A stretch of DNA of 64,000 nt, taken from assembly GCF_017591425.1 (NCBI RefSeq), contig NW_024467121.1:23634707-23698706 (forward strand), written 5' to 3'. Of the stretch, positions 1-11,190 are shown one piece after another. Numbering within the stretch: the stretch's first letter is position 1; the number at the start of each line of letters is the position of its first letter. Made by a program: the position numbers and the translations under genes. Under the pieces are notes generated by a model. That model was not told where the DNA came from and searched no databases. It was given only the letters and a program-made list of their open reading frames with translations. The DNA is from Ochotona curzoniae. Its lineage: Eukaryota > Chordata > Mammalia > Lagomorpha > Ochotonidae.

Positions 1-1057
1 TCCTGCTCGAACGCAGCTGAGCCCTTTAAACTCTTAAGGTTGCTGCTCCCTTCTAATTAAGCCAGGGTGTAGAGAGCCCCACCGGGCCAAGAGTTACCAC
101 CTGCTCCGAAGGAAAGACTAGAGGCGTGTGACAAATGGAGGATAGCATTGAAGGTCAGTGGCGAGGGGGCATTAGGAGTGGCCACTCTCCTGTGGTCCCT
201 TGCCCTGTGCTTGCTAGGATCAATGAAGAACAGCCACGGCTGGCTTCCCTTCATGTAATGGAGCTCCTTAAAAGGAGTGACTGCCTGGTGCGCATCAAAG
301 CCTATGCTGGGGCGAAAAGCTCAGCTGCCAGCTTTGGGGCCCTCAGGACCCAGACAGGACTTAGGGCTGTTCTGTGAACTGTGGGCCTAGAGGCCAGTAC
401 AGTTCTAGGAGTGTGCGTGTGGGTGGTGATCGGCCTTGCAGAAGAGTTGAATCCAGAGCCTGGGTGTGCGTGAGCCCCACCTGGGTGCAGGAAAGCAGCT
501 GCCTGGGGTCTCCCAGCCTGTAAGGAGCTGGGGCTCCTCTCAGAGGCCCACCCACACTCAAACACCCCCCAGCCCCTCGTTCAGGGAGGGAGTGGTCCAG
601 CAACTCCACCCTTCTAGGCGTCCATCCTCCCCCGGAGTGTTCCACCCCTTTCTGACAGTAACCACGGCCACTATCCTTCGCTTTTTCTCTCCACCTGCAG
701 CCTGTAGTCTCTCAGGAAAACCACACACACCAGCCCCGCGGCCTTTCCTAAATAAGTCAGACTTTTGATAAAAGAAACTAGGCTGAAGAAATACATTTTT
801 TGTGACAGTTCTTTCATGGCCTATAACGAATACTGGGAAAAAACTTTTTAAAAAAAATTTTCATTAAGAAGTTATTTCAGGAAAGACCTCAAACCTTGTA
901 CAACCCAGCACTCTGGACATTTCCTCAGCACCACTTAGCTCTCTGCAGGTGTCCTATGAACACTCAAGTTGTGTTTCTATTTCCCACAGTGGCTGTTACC
1001 CTCTTGTTCTCCTGTGTGTGTGTGTTCAACGAACCATAGCAACTGCCACCGAGAACA
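1..1057. other. Unique sequence, no gene recognised
   Basis: Moderately GC-rich single-copy-looking DNA. Overlapping frames of 65-100 codons occur on both strands with no recognisable product or consistent splice context. No SINE is seen. Confidence 0.5.
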
Positions 1058-1205
1058 GCAGCTCACATTTACTGGCCTTATTATTTCCCACCAATTATTT
1101 AATTGAAAGTTCACTTCCATGCTGTGACGTACCGGCTCGTCTCATTCCCATTTCACAGACAAGAAAGCTGCAGCTGAGGGGTTCATGAACTTGCTTGGAG
1201 CCAAT
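1058..1205 (-). mobile_element. MIR fragment
   Basis: Reads as the complement of the MIR core and tail: a 'tttactggcc' segment, then 'cccatttcacagacaagaaa', 'gctgaggggttcatgaactt' and a 'gcttggagcc' remnant of the 'gcccaaggtc' motif. An ancient, diverged mammalian SINE. Confidence 0.6.
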
Positions 1206-1461
1206 GCAGGCAGTGCCCAGGTATTCTTAACCATTGTGGGTGTCCGTAGTTGGTTAACTCCCCAAGTTAATACCTCAAAGAGATCACGTCTTGATAATAC
1301 TCGGGTGGAGACGGAGCTACATATGGTAGATCCCAGGGAGCTCCCTAGCAACTGAGGGGAGGCTGATCTGGTTCTGAGAGGCTCTCACAAAGGCACAGGT
1401 ACAAGAGGTCAGGATGGTAGGTGGTGTGGGAAGGGGGCGGCCGAGGCCGTGGCTCACCCCC

Positions 1462-1632
1462 ATCACAGCCAAACACCTACCCAGTGCCAGACCCTGTGCC
1501 AAGAGCTTAGTACTTTATTAGTGCTTGCAGTTCCAACAGGCAGAAACTACAATGCCCACTTTACAGATGAGGACACTGAGGCACAGACAGGATAAACAAA
1601 CAGTCCAAAGGCATGCAGCTAACACATGGGAT
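1462..1632 (-). mobile_element. MIR fragment
   Basis: Strong reverse-MIR signature: 'cagtgccagaccctgtgcca', then 'cccactttacagatgaggac', 'actgaggcacagacagg' and a trailing 'catgcagctaacacatggg'. Confidence 0.8.
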
Positions 1633-1969
1633 GTGGAAAGATGATGGCCTACAAGGGCAGGGCAGGACCTTCCCCCATGGATGTGGCTGAACCAGAGGCT
1701 GGGGGCTGCTCAGCGGAGGGTAACTCTGGACGCCATGAGGATTTGTAGCTAAATTAAGAGGAGGTATGGACCTGCCCCATGGCCTGAGGCGGTATCATTT
1801 GCTGGGAGAGAATGGGAAGAGGGTCAGGTGTGGAGTGGAAGAGAAGCTCTGGGGCCAGGGGAGTATGAAAGACCTGTGGGACAGGATTCTACAGCTCAGG
1901 GTGTGGAAAGAACAGGGCCTGAACTCCAACTAGGCAGGCCGGAGCTGCAGGTCAGGTCGTAAACGATTA

Positions 1970-2281
1970 CGATTGGTTAGGGACTCCGCAGATATCTTGT
2001 GCTGGGATCCCATGTAGGCAGTGGTTTATGTCCTGGCTGCTCCACTTCCTATTTGGCTCCCAGCTTGTAGCCTGGAAAAGCAGTGGAGGACAGCCCAAGT
2101 TCTTGAGTCCCTGCACTGTCTGGGAAACCCAGAGGAAGCTCCTGGTTCCTGGCTTTGGATTGGCTCAGCTGCTATCTTTGTGACCATTTGGGGAGTGAAC
2201 CAGCACATGAAAGATCTTTGTTTCTCCTTCTCTCTGTAGATCTGCCTTTCCAATAGAAATAAATAACTCTTAAAATAAAAT
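1970..2281 (+). mobile_element. CSINE, plus orientation
   Basis: Recognisable from 'gggatcccatgtaggcagtg' through 'agcagtggaggacagcccaa', 'ggggagtgaaccagcacatg' and a tail 'caatagaaataaataactct'. The tRNA-like head is decayed. Old copy. Confidence 0.9.
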
Positions 2282-4454
2282 ACAGACATATGAGCACCAC
2301 CCCCTCCACCATGGAGAACCCCCTGGCTGATGAACCTCAGTGGTGCTCAGTGAGAGGACAGGCCCAGAAGAAGCAAGCCCTTTTAGCAGCTGACCAAGCA
2401 CGAGAAGCCGGCAGGCTCCTGGGTCGCAGGCAGGGGTGGTGATGCAGCGAAGGACCAGGGAGAAGCAGGGATGAGAGGTTGGAGGGAGGCTTGACCAGCC
2501 TCTGTGAAATGCCACCTGGGAGCTGTGATGGGCAGGGAACCCTGACAGAAGCATCGGGCCTGTGACTGGGGCTAGAAGAGGAGAGCATTCATTATGGTGA
2601 GGGGCTGGGCTGGGGACAGGCAGGCAGTGGGGTGCAGAGGACGCAGCGACTTGAGCTGCTTAGGGCAGACACTGGCAGAGCGAGGGAAACCCTCAAGGTA
2701 GGGCTGGCAGTGCCCTCCTCCCTGAGGCAGGGGAGGACAGGCCTGGCAGCTTGGACCCTCCTTAGCCCCCTCAGGTGGGAGGCTCTGCTGACGCTGAGCA
2801 AAGAGGTAAAGCAGCAGGTGGCATCAGGATTGGTCTGTGGAGGACAAAAGTTCTGGCCAGGGGCACAGACAGATGCCAAGCTGAGGGGGCGTCCTGTTGG
2901 GCAGACACTCCAACTGTAAGGTGCCCTCAGTGCCTCTCCTCTCCACCCCTCTGGCCAGGATGCCTGCACGCCCGCCACCCGTCATTCTGCTCTTTTGCCT
3001 GTGCCCGCCACACCTGCCAAGCCTGCCCTCCCTGTGCCTGGGAGGTGGCCCTTCTTGGTCCCATAGGAATGGAAACTTCTTTGCAGGGATCAGGGTTCAG
3101 TGTCATTATCATGTTGAGAAAGTGTAATTTCTTGTTCTGTTTGGGCCTCTGGTCTTCAGCCATTCCCACTGCAAGGCCTTACAAAGGAAGGAGGGAAGCA
3201 GGTTGCTGTGCTGGGCCGACTCGGGAAGCAGTCCCCTCGGCACGGAGCCCCAGCAGTCTGCAGCCCACACAAGGCTCCCCACTACAGGACAGAGAGTGGC
3301 CAGGTTTCAGGGCTTCATCCTCATGTAGCCCTTAGTGGCCCCAGATAAGTTGATCTTAGAAGCAGGCAGAGAAATGTCCCATCCCAGGGAGCCCCTCAGG
3401 ACCAACCCAGTATTGACAGTGGGCTGTCCTAGTGTCAGGCTCCCTGTCCCTGTCCCAGGCCTCACCCTTTCTCCCCGGGGTCAGATGGGCTTCCCTGCCC
3501 TCACAGGGCACGGCCGGGTCAGCTGATTCATGTGGAAGGGCAGCTATGCCACTCTGGGGAGGCCTCCCCAGGTACTTCCCATCTGGTAGGGGCAGCAGTT
3601 ACCATGGGAACAAACAGGCCCAGGTTTATCACAACATACATGCAGAGAAAATCACACGATCTTCATGTGGGTGCTGGGCCTGGACACACGTCTATCAGGC
3701 CAACAGAGATCCCCTTACCACACCCCGACGGCGTTGTCAGAACCAGCATTTTTTTTTTAAAGATGCAAGACTTCAAGATAAGATGGAGCAAGTGGTGAAA
3801 TACAAAACAACTTTGTGGAGCTGAGTGGGCTGGGGAAAATATCTTATGCAAAACAGAAGTGGTGCAAGCTGCCAGCTCTGGTCTATGCTTCAGACACTCA
3901 TTTGCTATGAATACTGTGAAAGCAAGTGAATACATATATTTAAATTTTTTATGTTGTATGTGATACATGCGAAATATATGCGGTGTATAAATAAGTTTGG
4001 AGGTATAAGAACCAAATGGACACTTGTGAAGCCATGGCACTGCCATGGGGCACCCCGGGGAGGGGTTCTCCTCCAGGCTGGCCCCACTCTGCACCCTCAG
4101 GGCAGCCAGGGTCCTCCTTGGGCACACACATTTTCCCATGAAGAGGTTTTAGTTTCACCTGGCAGCCTCCTTCTGCCCGCAGTGGGTACAGACTTGGTTT
4201 CGTTTTTGGCCTTGGTGTCGATGGGGGTGGAATGTTTTCAGAGCAGAGACATTTTCCCTGTGGTCACTCTGTGTTGGGCAAAGATTTTTCCTTCGTCTTC
4301 TAAGTGTTCTTAGAATGTCCAGACCACGTGGCTTCCCTGGGAGAGGGTCCTTCTCAAGGGAATGCAGAACATTTTTTGAAACATCTTATGGATTAAAATG
4401 ACACAAATGCTGTAACTGTAAAATATACACTGAATTCTCTGCTATTCCCAGGAG
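2282..4454. other. GC-rich unique segment, no gene recognised
   Basis: The longest frame is 186 codons at 2775-3335 (plus); it is rich in Cys, Ser and Pro, has no recognised domain, and overlaps frames on the other strand. I treat it as chance. No lineage-specific repeat is evident. Confidence 0.45.
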
Positions 4455-4625
4455 TTCCACTAATATTTCCTAAGCATCTACTAAACGCCCAGGGTCATGT
4501 TTACATCCATGAACTGATTTACTGTAAGCATTTACTCTCCTACATTAATTTAATCCCCATAACACTACAACACTGCAGTTATTATTATCAACTGTATCTT
4601 GGGAAAACAAAGAGCAAGGCCCAGG
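4455..4625 (-). mobile_element. MIR fragment
   Basis: Contains 'taatatttcctaagcatcta', 'ttaatttaatccccataaca' and a decayed 'ttgggaaaacaaagagcaag' in place of the gaggaaactgaggc motif. Old reverse-oriented MIR. Confidence 0.6.
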
Positions 4626-4979
4626 CAGCCAGCGGGCCCGGGGGCCACTCATCCCACTCCTTTTAGGACTCTCCTGCTCCAAGGACTCCCTTCCTCCTCC
4701 AGGGGACCCTCCTGTGCTGCTGTGGCCTGCGGCCAGTCTCAGCAGTCCCCCAAGCCCTCCTGTCCTGTTCCCTGTCCTTCACCATCCAAGTGGCTTCTGT
4801 GGAACAGCCCTCTAACCCTCTGACCGGCCTGGCCCACTTCCCTCTGTTAGCATTCCTTAGCCCCATTCCTGCGAAGCCTTCTCACGGTGCTGTCTGCTTC
4901 CACTCAGCCCTGTTGATCCACACTCCCCACAACAGCTGGAGTAGACAGATCCTCCTGAAGGCAGCTCCCATCAGGTGTT

Positions 4980-5335
4980 GGGCTACCTGCAGCTCTAAGC
5001 GTAAGGCCAAGCCCCTTTGCAGGGGTGACAAGGACCTTCACTATCTGCCCCTTACCACAATTCTCATCAGCTTACATCCAGCAGTACAAATGCCTGCTGC
5101 CACCGCCACCGTGCGCATGCTGTGCCCTCTGCTTGTAATCCCCTCCTTCCCACACCTCCAAGTTCTCGGAGATTGTTCCAGCCTGAGTGCCTCAGCACCT
5201 CCACGGTGCTCATCGGTCGCTCCCTTTGAACCACAGTTTTCTTGAAGGCAGGAGCCCCGACTTGTCCAGCTCTCCTTCTCTAATATTTAGCCAAGTGCCT
5301 GGCACCGAGATGGCAGGAATGAGCAAATAACTTAG
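4980..5335 (+). mobile_element. L2 LINE 3' region
   Basis: Order and wording match an L2 3' end: 'aaggaccttcactatctgcc', 'catgctgtgccctctgcttg', 'ttgaaggcaggagccccgac' and 'gtgcctggcaccgagatggc'. Diverged, no open frame. Confidence 0.7.
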
Positions 5336-5609
5336 CCAAGCACAATATTTATAACAAGTGTAATTCCCTTCATAGGTCAGGCTGCTGTCATATGCAATAG
5401 CTTCCTTCCTGAAAAAAACTGTACCACTGAAATAAACGAATTCTAAGTATATTGCTGGAACCTGTCATTTAGTTAGAAGAATTCTGGAATGGGGAAACAA
5501 GTACCAGACTTGGAAGTGGGGGGCACCAGTTCAAAATCCCATCCCCAAAACCTCAGGCTGGAGGCTAGATGTTGCCCAGCCTCAGGTTCCCCGTTTGCCA
5601 ACCAGACAA

Positions 5610-5728
5610 ATCCAGCCTCCAGAGTTCCTCAATGGAAATGCCGGGGGGCGGGGCCCGGCAGTCTGTATTTTTATAAGCCCTCTGGGTGATTCTGATGAAT
5701 TCTCAAGTGTAAGCACCACTGGTACATT
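5610..5728 (-). mobile_element. MER5-like hAT DNA transposon fragment
   Basis: The string 'ggggcccggcagtctgtatt', then 'gggtgattctgatgaattct' and 'gtaagcaccactgg' match the end of MER5A-type non-autonomous hAT-Charlie elements. Confidence 0.65.
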
Positions 5729-5889
5729 ATAATTCACAGTATTAATCACACATACAAAATGAGTTCTTCTGGAGAATAATTTTTATGTGGCTTCAATTTT
5801 GATCATCAAAACAACCAACTGTCTAAATGAAAACTATCCTAGTCTGCTCCTAAAATGTTTTGGCATCAGTCATGAGAACTTAAGCAAAT

Positions 5890-5944
5890 CCTGTGATCAC
5901 TTTGAATTTCAGTTTCTTCACATGTGAAATGAGAGGATAAGCTA
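5890..5944 (+). mobile_element. Short MIR remnant
   Basis: 'tcagtttcttcacatgtgaa' followed by 'atgagaggataagc' resembles the MIR 'cagtttcctcatctgtaaaa' core. Too short for certainty. Confidence 0.4.
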
Positions 5945-6250
5945 GAACTGGGTCAGCAAACTTCCGACCACAGGCCAAATCCAAGCTGGCCCTCTGCCCA
6001 TTTCTGCACGATCTGCTAGCTGACAGTGGGGTTTTTGTTTTGTTTTGATTTTACGTTTTTTTTTTCAATGATTGAAATAAAAATGCAAAGGGGAGAGAAT
6101 AATAAATGAATGTTGAATGAAATTCAATTTTCAGTGCCCCTAAGTCAACTTCCACGGAAATACAGCTGTGCTCATCCATCCGGGCTCTGTCTGTGGCCGC
6201 CCTGGTCCCAGTGGTTACAACAGTGACACACGACAGTGGATCACGTAACA
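5945..6250 (+). mobile_element. hAT-type non-autonomous DNA transposon, diverged
   Basis: Begins 'gggtcagcaaacttccgacc' and 'acaggccaaatccaagctgg' and continues with 'aaattcaattttcagtgccc' and 'cacggaaatacagctgtgct'. I recognise this as the widespread mammalian family starting 'cagcaaactatggcccacag'; the exact family name would need a library search. Confidence 0.6.
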
Positions 6251-6538
6251 TTTCGTACCTGACCTTCTGAGAGGAAACAGTGGGATTAGAAAACGTCTAC
6301 TTTCTCTCCCAGTTCCACATTTCGACAACATTATGATTATACAAAATTTTGCTGTGTTCCCATCTTTAAATATCACCTGCCATTCCCAAATAAGGATAAA
6401 ATTTTACAACTATAACAAATAAAAAAGTTATCTGCAATATAGTCATAATACACCTAAAGTGCCTACGTTAATACTCTACAGATCCAATTCTTCTGATGAG
6501 TGGCCTAGGTAATCATTTTTATGAACAAATTATGCTAA

Positions 6539-6836
6539 TTTAAAAAATTATTTTTATTGCAAAGTCAGATATACAGAGAGGAGGAGAGACAGAGAGGAAG
6601 CTCTTTCATTTAAGGATTCACTCCCCAAGCGGTTGCAAAGGCTGGAGCTGAGCCAATCCGAAGCCAGGAGCCCAGAGCCTCTTCCGGGTCTCCCACAAGT
6701 GTAGGGTCCCAAGTCTTCCCAGGCTGCAAGCAGGCAGCTGGATGGGAAGCAGGGCTGCTGGGATTAGAATCGGTGCCCATAGATCCTGGAGTGTTCAAGG
6801 CAAGGACTTTAGCCGCTAGGCCACGGCACTGGGCCC
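6539..6836 (-). mobile_element. CSINE, minus orientation, with target-site duplication
   Basis: Full-length reverse copy from the T/A-rich tail, through 'gattcactccccaagcggtt' and 'cttccgggtctcccacaagt', to the head 'gccacggcactgggccc'. Flanked by attatgctaattta (6529-6542) and attatgttaattta (6839-6852), a 14-bp duplication with one mismatch. Confidence 0.95.
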
Positions 6837-7344
6837 ACATTATGTTAATTTAAAGTTGTATACTTTGGTGCAGGAGTTAGACACTGTTACCACATTTTAC
6901 ATATTCCCATCTCATTAATGCAGTCACATAGAATCAGCCAAAATCAGTAGTTTTCTTAGGAGTCTAGGACGCATTCCACCATCTTGTCCATACTCAGAAA
7001 ATTAAGATACTTTAAATGGCTGGCTTGATTTCTAAATTTCCTTTGCCCAAATCCACCCTCTTAGTAGAGTACCTCATAGAGTAGCGATAATCAAGTAATC
7101 TGAGGAGAATTTACACTTTCAATAAAGAATTTACTTTCCTGGAGTGCCTCTTTTTCACTCTTCCAAGCTTCCAGGGAGCGTTGCCTGCCTGCAGGGGTAG
7201 AAGAGGGGGCTGCGTGGGCAGAGACAGGAAGGACTCCTGCCCGTCTCTGCTCCGGAAGCAGCAGGTCACGTGAGCTGGGGCACTAGGCCGAGGCTCCAGC
7301 TCAGCCCCTCGTTCAGCGCAGTGAGAGATCCTTCAGTCACCAAC

Positions 7345-7425
7345 ACTGCTGCCCAGAGTTCAAGTGACTTGCCCAAGGTCACTCAGCCAAAATCTCACAC
7401 TAGATCTACAAACTGCTAGAATCCA
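7345..7425 (-). mobile_element. MIR fragment
   Basis: Contains 'caagtgacttgcccaaggtc' and 'actcagccaaaatctcacac', the hallmark reverse-MIR motif. Confidence 0.65.
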
Positions 7426-8167
7426 GGGATCTCCACAGCGTCTTAAAGACTTGGCAAGGCGTCAGATCCTCACTAAAATAGGATTTAAAGAAGGACCTTA
7501 CGAAGGGTAATGTCCCAGGGCGTGTTCTGGGAAACTGTTTAACAAGGCCCGAACAAGAGCTCCTTAGCCCAGGCTTCTCCCACTAGCTCAAGGAAGAGAA
7601 CCAGATGTGGTTAAGGTTTGACTCCTTTCAAATTTCAGTCTATCTGTGATGCTGTGGTGGAGTGCAATGAGACCACATTGTCTAGCTGCTGTCTAGATTT
7701 CCATTCTCATCACGTCACAGACCAGTGACAAACGGCCTGAAGCCACAAAATGGACAACACTGGCCCAGGGCAACAGACTGGTGTCAACACAATGCAAAAC
7801 CAGGAGGCCTGTAGCTACTAGTACCATCTTGGGAAGCTTGTCATTGGTGGCTCCCACAGTGTCACAGTGGCTGCCTGTGGCCATTTGGTGCATGGGTGAA
7901 CGGCAGAGATGACACATTTGGTGTGTTAGGTGGCAGAAAACTGTGCTTCTACCACGAAGGTGGTGCAGCTTCCCCTTGAGTTGGTGAGGAACATCTATTG
8001 CATCCCTACTTTGCAACCTGCTAAAGCCACCTGACGGAGGTTGAGCTTGTAATGTGGTTAATAAAGAAGCCACAGGCTGTGAAGCTACAGGCACAGCAAC
8101 TAACCTGGCAAGAAGCCCTTTAGAGAAGACTAACAGTTGCTTCTGATAACTTCTTTTATGGGGTACC
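7426..8167. other. Unassigned segment with a 158-codon minus-strand frame
   Basis: A minus-strand frame is open over 7693-8169. Its N-terminal third is Ala/Val/Leu/Gln-rich and there are several Cys and His further on. I do not recognise it. No A-rich 3' end, no splice context and no conserved domain are seen, so a chance frame or an old processed copy are both possible. Confidence 0.35.
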
Positions 8168-8417
8168 ACTGTGATGCTGGCATTCCATATCGGAGTGCCA
8201 GTTTGAGTCGTAGTTATTCCACTTCTGACTCAGATTCCTGCTGTTGCTCCCAGGAGGGCAGTGGAGGATAGCTCAAGTTCTCGAGGTCCCTGCCAACCAC
8301 GTGGCAGACCAGGATGGGGCTCCTGGCTTCAGCCTATCCCAGACTGTTGTAGGCATTTGGACATGAACCAGGAAACTGAAGGTCTGAGTCATTTTGTCTT
8401 TCAAGTAGAAAAAGCAG
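8168..8417 (+). mobile_element. CSINE, plus orientation, old
   Basis: From 'gatgctggcattccatatcg' via 'gggcagtggaggatagctca' and 'ggcatttggacatgaaccag' to a truncated tail 'gtctttcaagtagaaaaagc'. Confidence 0.8.
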
Positions 8418-8460
8418 CTTTTTTTCCTTTAATTTGCTGAGGATCCAAGAAACTTTCAAA

Positions 8461-8706
8461 AATTATTTTAAATGTTTTAATTGTCATTTAAGAGTCAAAG
8501 AGAAGGAAATAATGCAGATGGAGATTTTCCACCTGCTAGTTCAGTCCCCAGATGCCTGTAACAGCCAGGGCTGGCCCAGACTGCAACCAGGACCCTGGGA
8601 CTGCAGCCTGAGCCATCAGCAGCTGCGTCCCAGGGGCGCGTTAGAGGAAGCGGGAATCAGAAGCAGGGGCAGCTCCTGACCCCTGGCGCCCGCATAGGGT
8701 TGCAGG
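8461..8706 (-). mobile_element. CSINE, minus orientation, old
   Basis: Reverse copy with 'attttccacctgctagttca' and 'gatgcctgtaacagccaggg', ending near a 'cgcccgcatagggttgcagg' remnant. It lies 43 bp from an oppositely oriented copy, making an inverted pair. Confidence 0.7.
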
Positions 8707-8819
8707 TATCTCAAAGTCCTATGACAATTGTCTGCTCTTGGAATCTCAGATTTTCAAGAACTCAGAAGATCATTCGTCTCAAGCCTAGGTTACCTCCACC
8801 GGCTCTTTCAAGAGTAAAA

Positions 8820-10734
8820 CAGAGTCATAGCAACTACAGCCCATTGTTCTAAGAAAATGGGGCAGGGAAAGGGAAGGAAATTGGTAAAAACTAGGATCAT
8901 TGCAGAGTAGGATCCAGGCTACATGGAGCCAGTGACAAGAATAGTACCGAGAGCATCCATCCAGATATTAATGCTCTGAATTTAGCAGTTGTGCTAACTG
9001 GCTCCATTGTATTTATTACACTTCCTTTGGATGTATACAAGTACCTTGTGCTTTTTGTTTGAACTCCCTGAGAGGGAGCTGCATACACTCTTGCACTTCT
9101 CTGCGAGATGCAGCAGCGTATCTCCTACGTTTAAAGATACGCTCCTGCAGAACCACACACGTTACACATTACAGTAGTTTAAGACTATCTCACTACCATT
9201 ATCTCAGCTACAGACTTCCCACATTGTCAAGTGACCTAATAATGTCCTTGTCCTCTCCTACAGAAAAGATCCTTTGTATTTAGTTGTCCTGTCGCTGTAG
9301 TTTTTGGCTTTCTTTAACTTGGAACTACTGCAGACCAGTTTCGTTGGGATGGGCGTTATCTGCAATTAATGCAACAATATTCCTGAAGCTAGGAAGCTGG
9401 AAGCCAGAGGGAAGTCCTGCTCAGCTGCCCTCCCAAGATTGTCAGAGTGTAGGGACTGTGCTTTCAGAAAAGTTCTGTTCTGGTGAGGTCCCCATGGTGT
9501 TCTTAGAGGCCAGAGCCCTCATGGAAGGGTACTGGAGTGTCTGGGCCCCCCACTGCAGTGAGGTCCTCTTCAGATGCCCTCATTGCTGACCAGTCTAGGG
9601 AGAGCCAAATTGGTCACAGTGGTGTGATGGAATAGGAGTTAGTCCATGGCAGCTAAGTAATAACCAGATTCAGTCACTATGGTGCACTTATTGGCACACA
9701 TCTTAATTAGGTTTTAATGCAAGTAATTTGATAACGACTCCTGGCCATCCACTACAGAACTGTCAATGCCGAGAGCTTTTTATTTAGCTCCTCTTCCCTC
9801 TACACCGACTCAGCCTCCCTGCTGACCCTTGTCAAAGAACCCCATCTGCTGGTTGCCACGGTAACTGAAGGCGACCAATTGAGCTGAACAGAGTGACTCA
9901 GAAATAAAATCTGCAGCCAAAGGAATTCTGCTAAGAGTAATAAATCATTTAGTAAAAGGGGGTCCTCCACACAGCGCTGAGTGTTGGGATTAGATGATGG
10001 CATAACTCTTCCAGTGAGAAGAGCCATGACAGATCAGAGTGATTAGGCCTGCTGGAGGCTGCATTGGGTTTCTAGTGGGCTCCGGCAGCAGAAGAGCCAG
10101 ATCCAGCCCAGGGACAGGCCACTGTGAGGGACAAGAAATGAACCAAGTCAAAAAAAATTTTTTTAAATATTCTGGCCACAGATTTTTGAATTTTGAAGAG
10201 TGGCTAAAGAATCATTGAAGGCTTCCAACAGTGAAGTAGTACAAGTTAACATGATGCCTTCATGGCCCAGGGCAAAGAGAACGGATATGAACATTGCTTT
10301 GGGATATGCCAAACTATCTATGTGCATAAGACACGTCGAGAGGAGGAGCAAGGGGGGCCTTAGAGGGCTAACAGCCTGCTCCACCAGCGAGAAGACACGG
10401 TGTCCCTTCGGGACAGGATCCTCATGGGCAGAGCTCAACAGGAGAAGGGCTCAGGGCGCAGGGTCTGACTGTGCTGCGGGGCCAGCTCCCTCTCCACCGG
10501 CTGAGTTTTCCCTATTAAAAGATGCATGGGCAGGATTCTGATTTCCCCCCCGCAGCCCCTGACCCACAAGGCAATGGGAGTACCCATGCACTGAGTCATC
10601 CACAGAGGTAACTTGACGCTTCAGAAAAAGAGCAACTGCCCAACAGAAGGTACATTACCCCCTCTACCCCCTCCAGCCCCCTGCCGATGCTGCCCAACAA
10701 AATGCTTTAAGTCTTAAGATGAGTCTGACAAGTA
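8820..10734. other. Unique segment upstream of the CpG island
   Basis: About 1.9 kb without a recognised SINE, LINE or gene. Two small hairpins lie at 9063-9077 and 9116-9142. Short frames on both strands have no recognisable product. Confidence 0.45.
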
Positions 10735-11190
10735 AGCGAGCGGCTGTGTGCGCTCCTGTAGTCAGTTCATCAGCGAGCAGCGCACTGAGCACAGCCCAGC
10801 AGTGCCACGCTGCTCCGGCCGCTCGACAACTGTGCTTCCTGGGGAGACCACAGGGCTCCGCGAGTGCCTGCGGAACGCCAGCACCTGCGGACACAAGGCG
10901 CCCCACTCCCGGCGGCTTCGCGCTCCAGCTCTGAACGCCGCCGCGCGCCGGGCCGGCGTCGGCCCCTGAGTCTCCACGCCCACGCCGATTTCAGCAGGAT
11001 CCACATGTGGACCCCTGACCCAGGCTCACCGAGCATCCAGCCACCAAGCAGGAGGGGGCTGGGGGTGGGCGCTGGGCACCTGGAGGGCGGCGGGCTCGGC
11101 CTGAGGGAGGGGAGGCTGGGTGCGGAGCATCTGGCTCGGGAGACTCCGTGGGGGCTCGCTGGGCCTCTGCACTTTGGCAGAAAGAGAGGA
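10735..11190. promoter_or_regulatory. CpG island, putative promoter of an unidentified transcript
   Basis: This stretch is GC-rich with dense CpG, about 25 CpGs between 10800 and 11000 by eye, including gccgccgcgcgccgggccgg near 10940. The surrounding tens of kilobases are CpG-depleted. It also has GC-box-like stretches (ggagggcggcgggctcgg near 11080). It is not a SINE. No TATA box stands out. Open frames cross it on both strands (for example 10864-11211 plus and 10770-11252 minus), but neither resembles a protein I know, and GC-rich DNA yields such frames by chance. It could be an alternative or antisense promoter within SDCCAG8, the start of a non-coding RNA, or an enhancer-type island. Confidence 0.65.

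Noticed and set aside
1317..1502. Possible last SDCCAG8 exon because of an SQNQ stretch on the minus strand
   Set aside because: Similarity is limited to a few residues, flanking residues do not fit the expected coiled coil, and part of the interval is a MIR.
2775..3335. 186-codon plus-strand frame, the longest in the window
   Set aside because: No recognisable domain, competing frames on both strands in GC-rich DNA, no splice or Kozak support.
10440..10500. Possible SDCCAG8 C-terminal codons (SQT-like stretch on the minus strand)
   Set aside because: No continuous match to the expected C-terminus, no stop codon in the right place.
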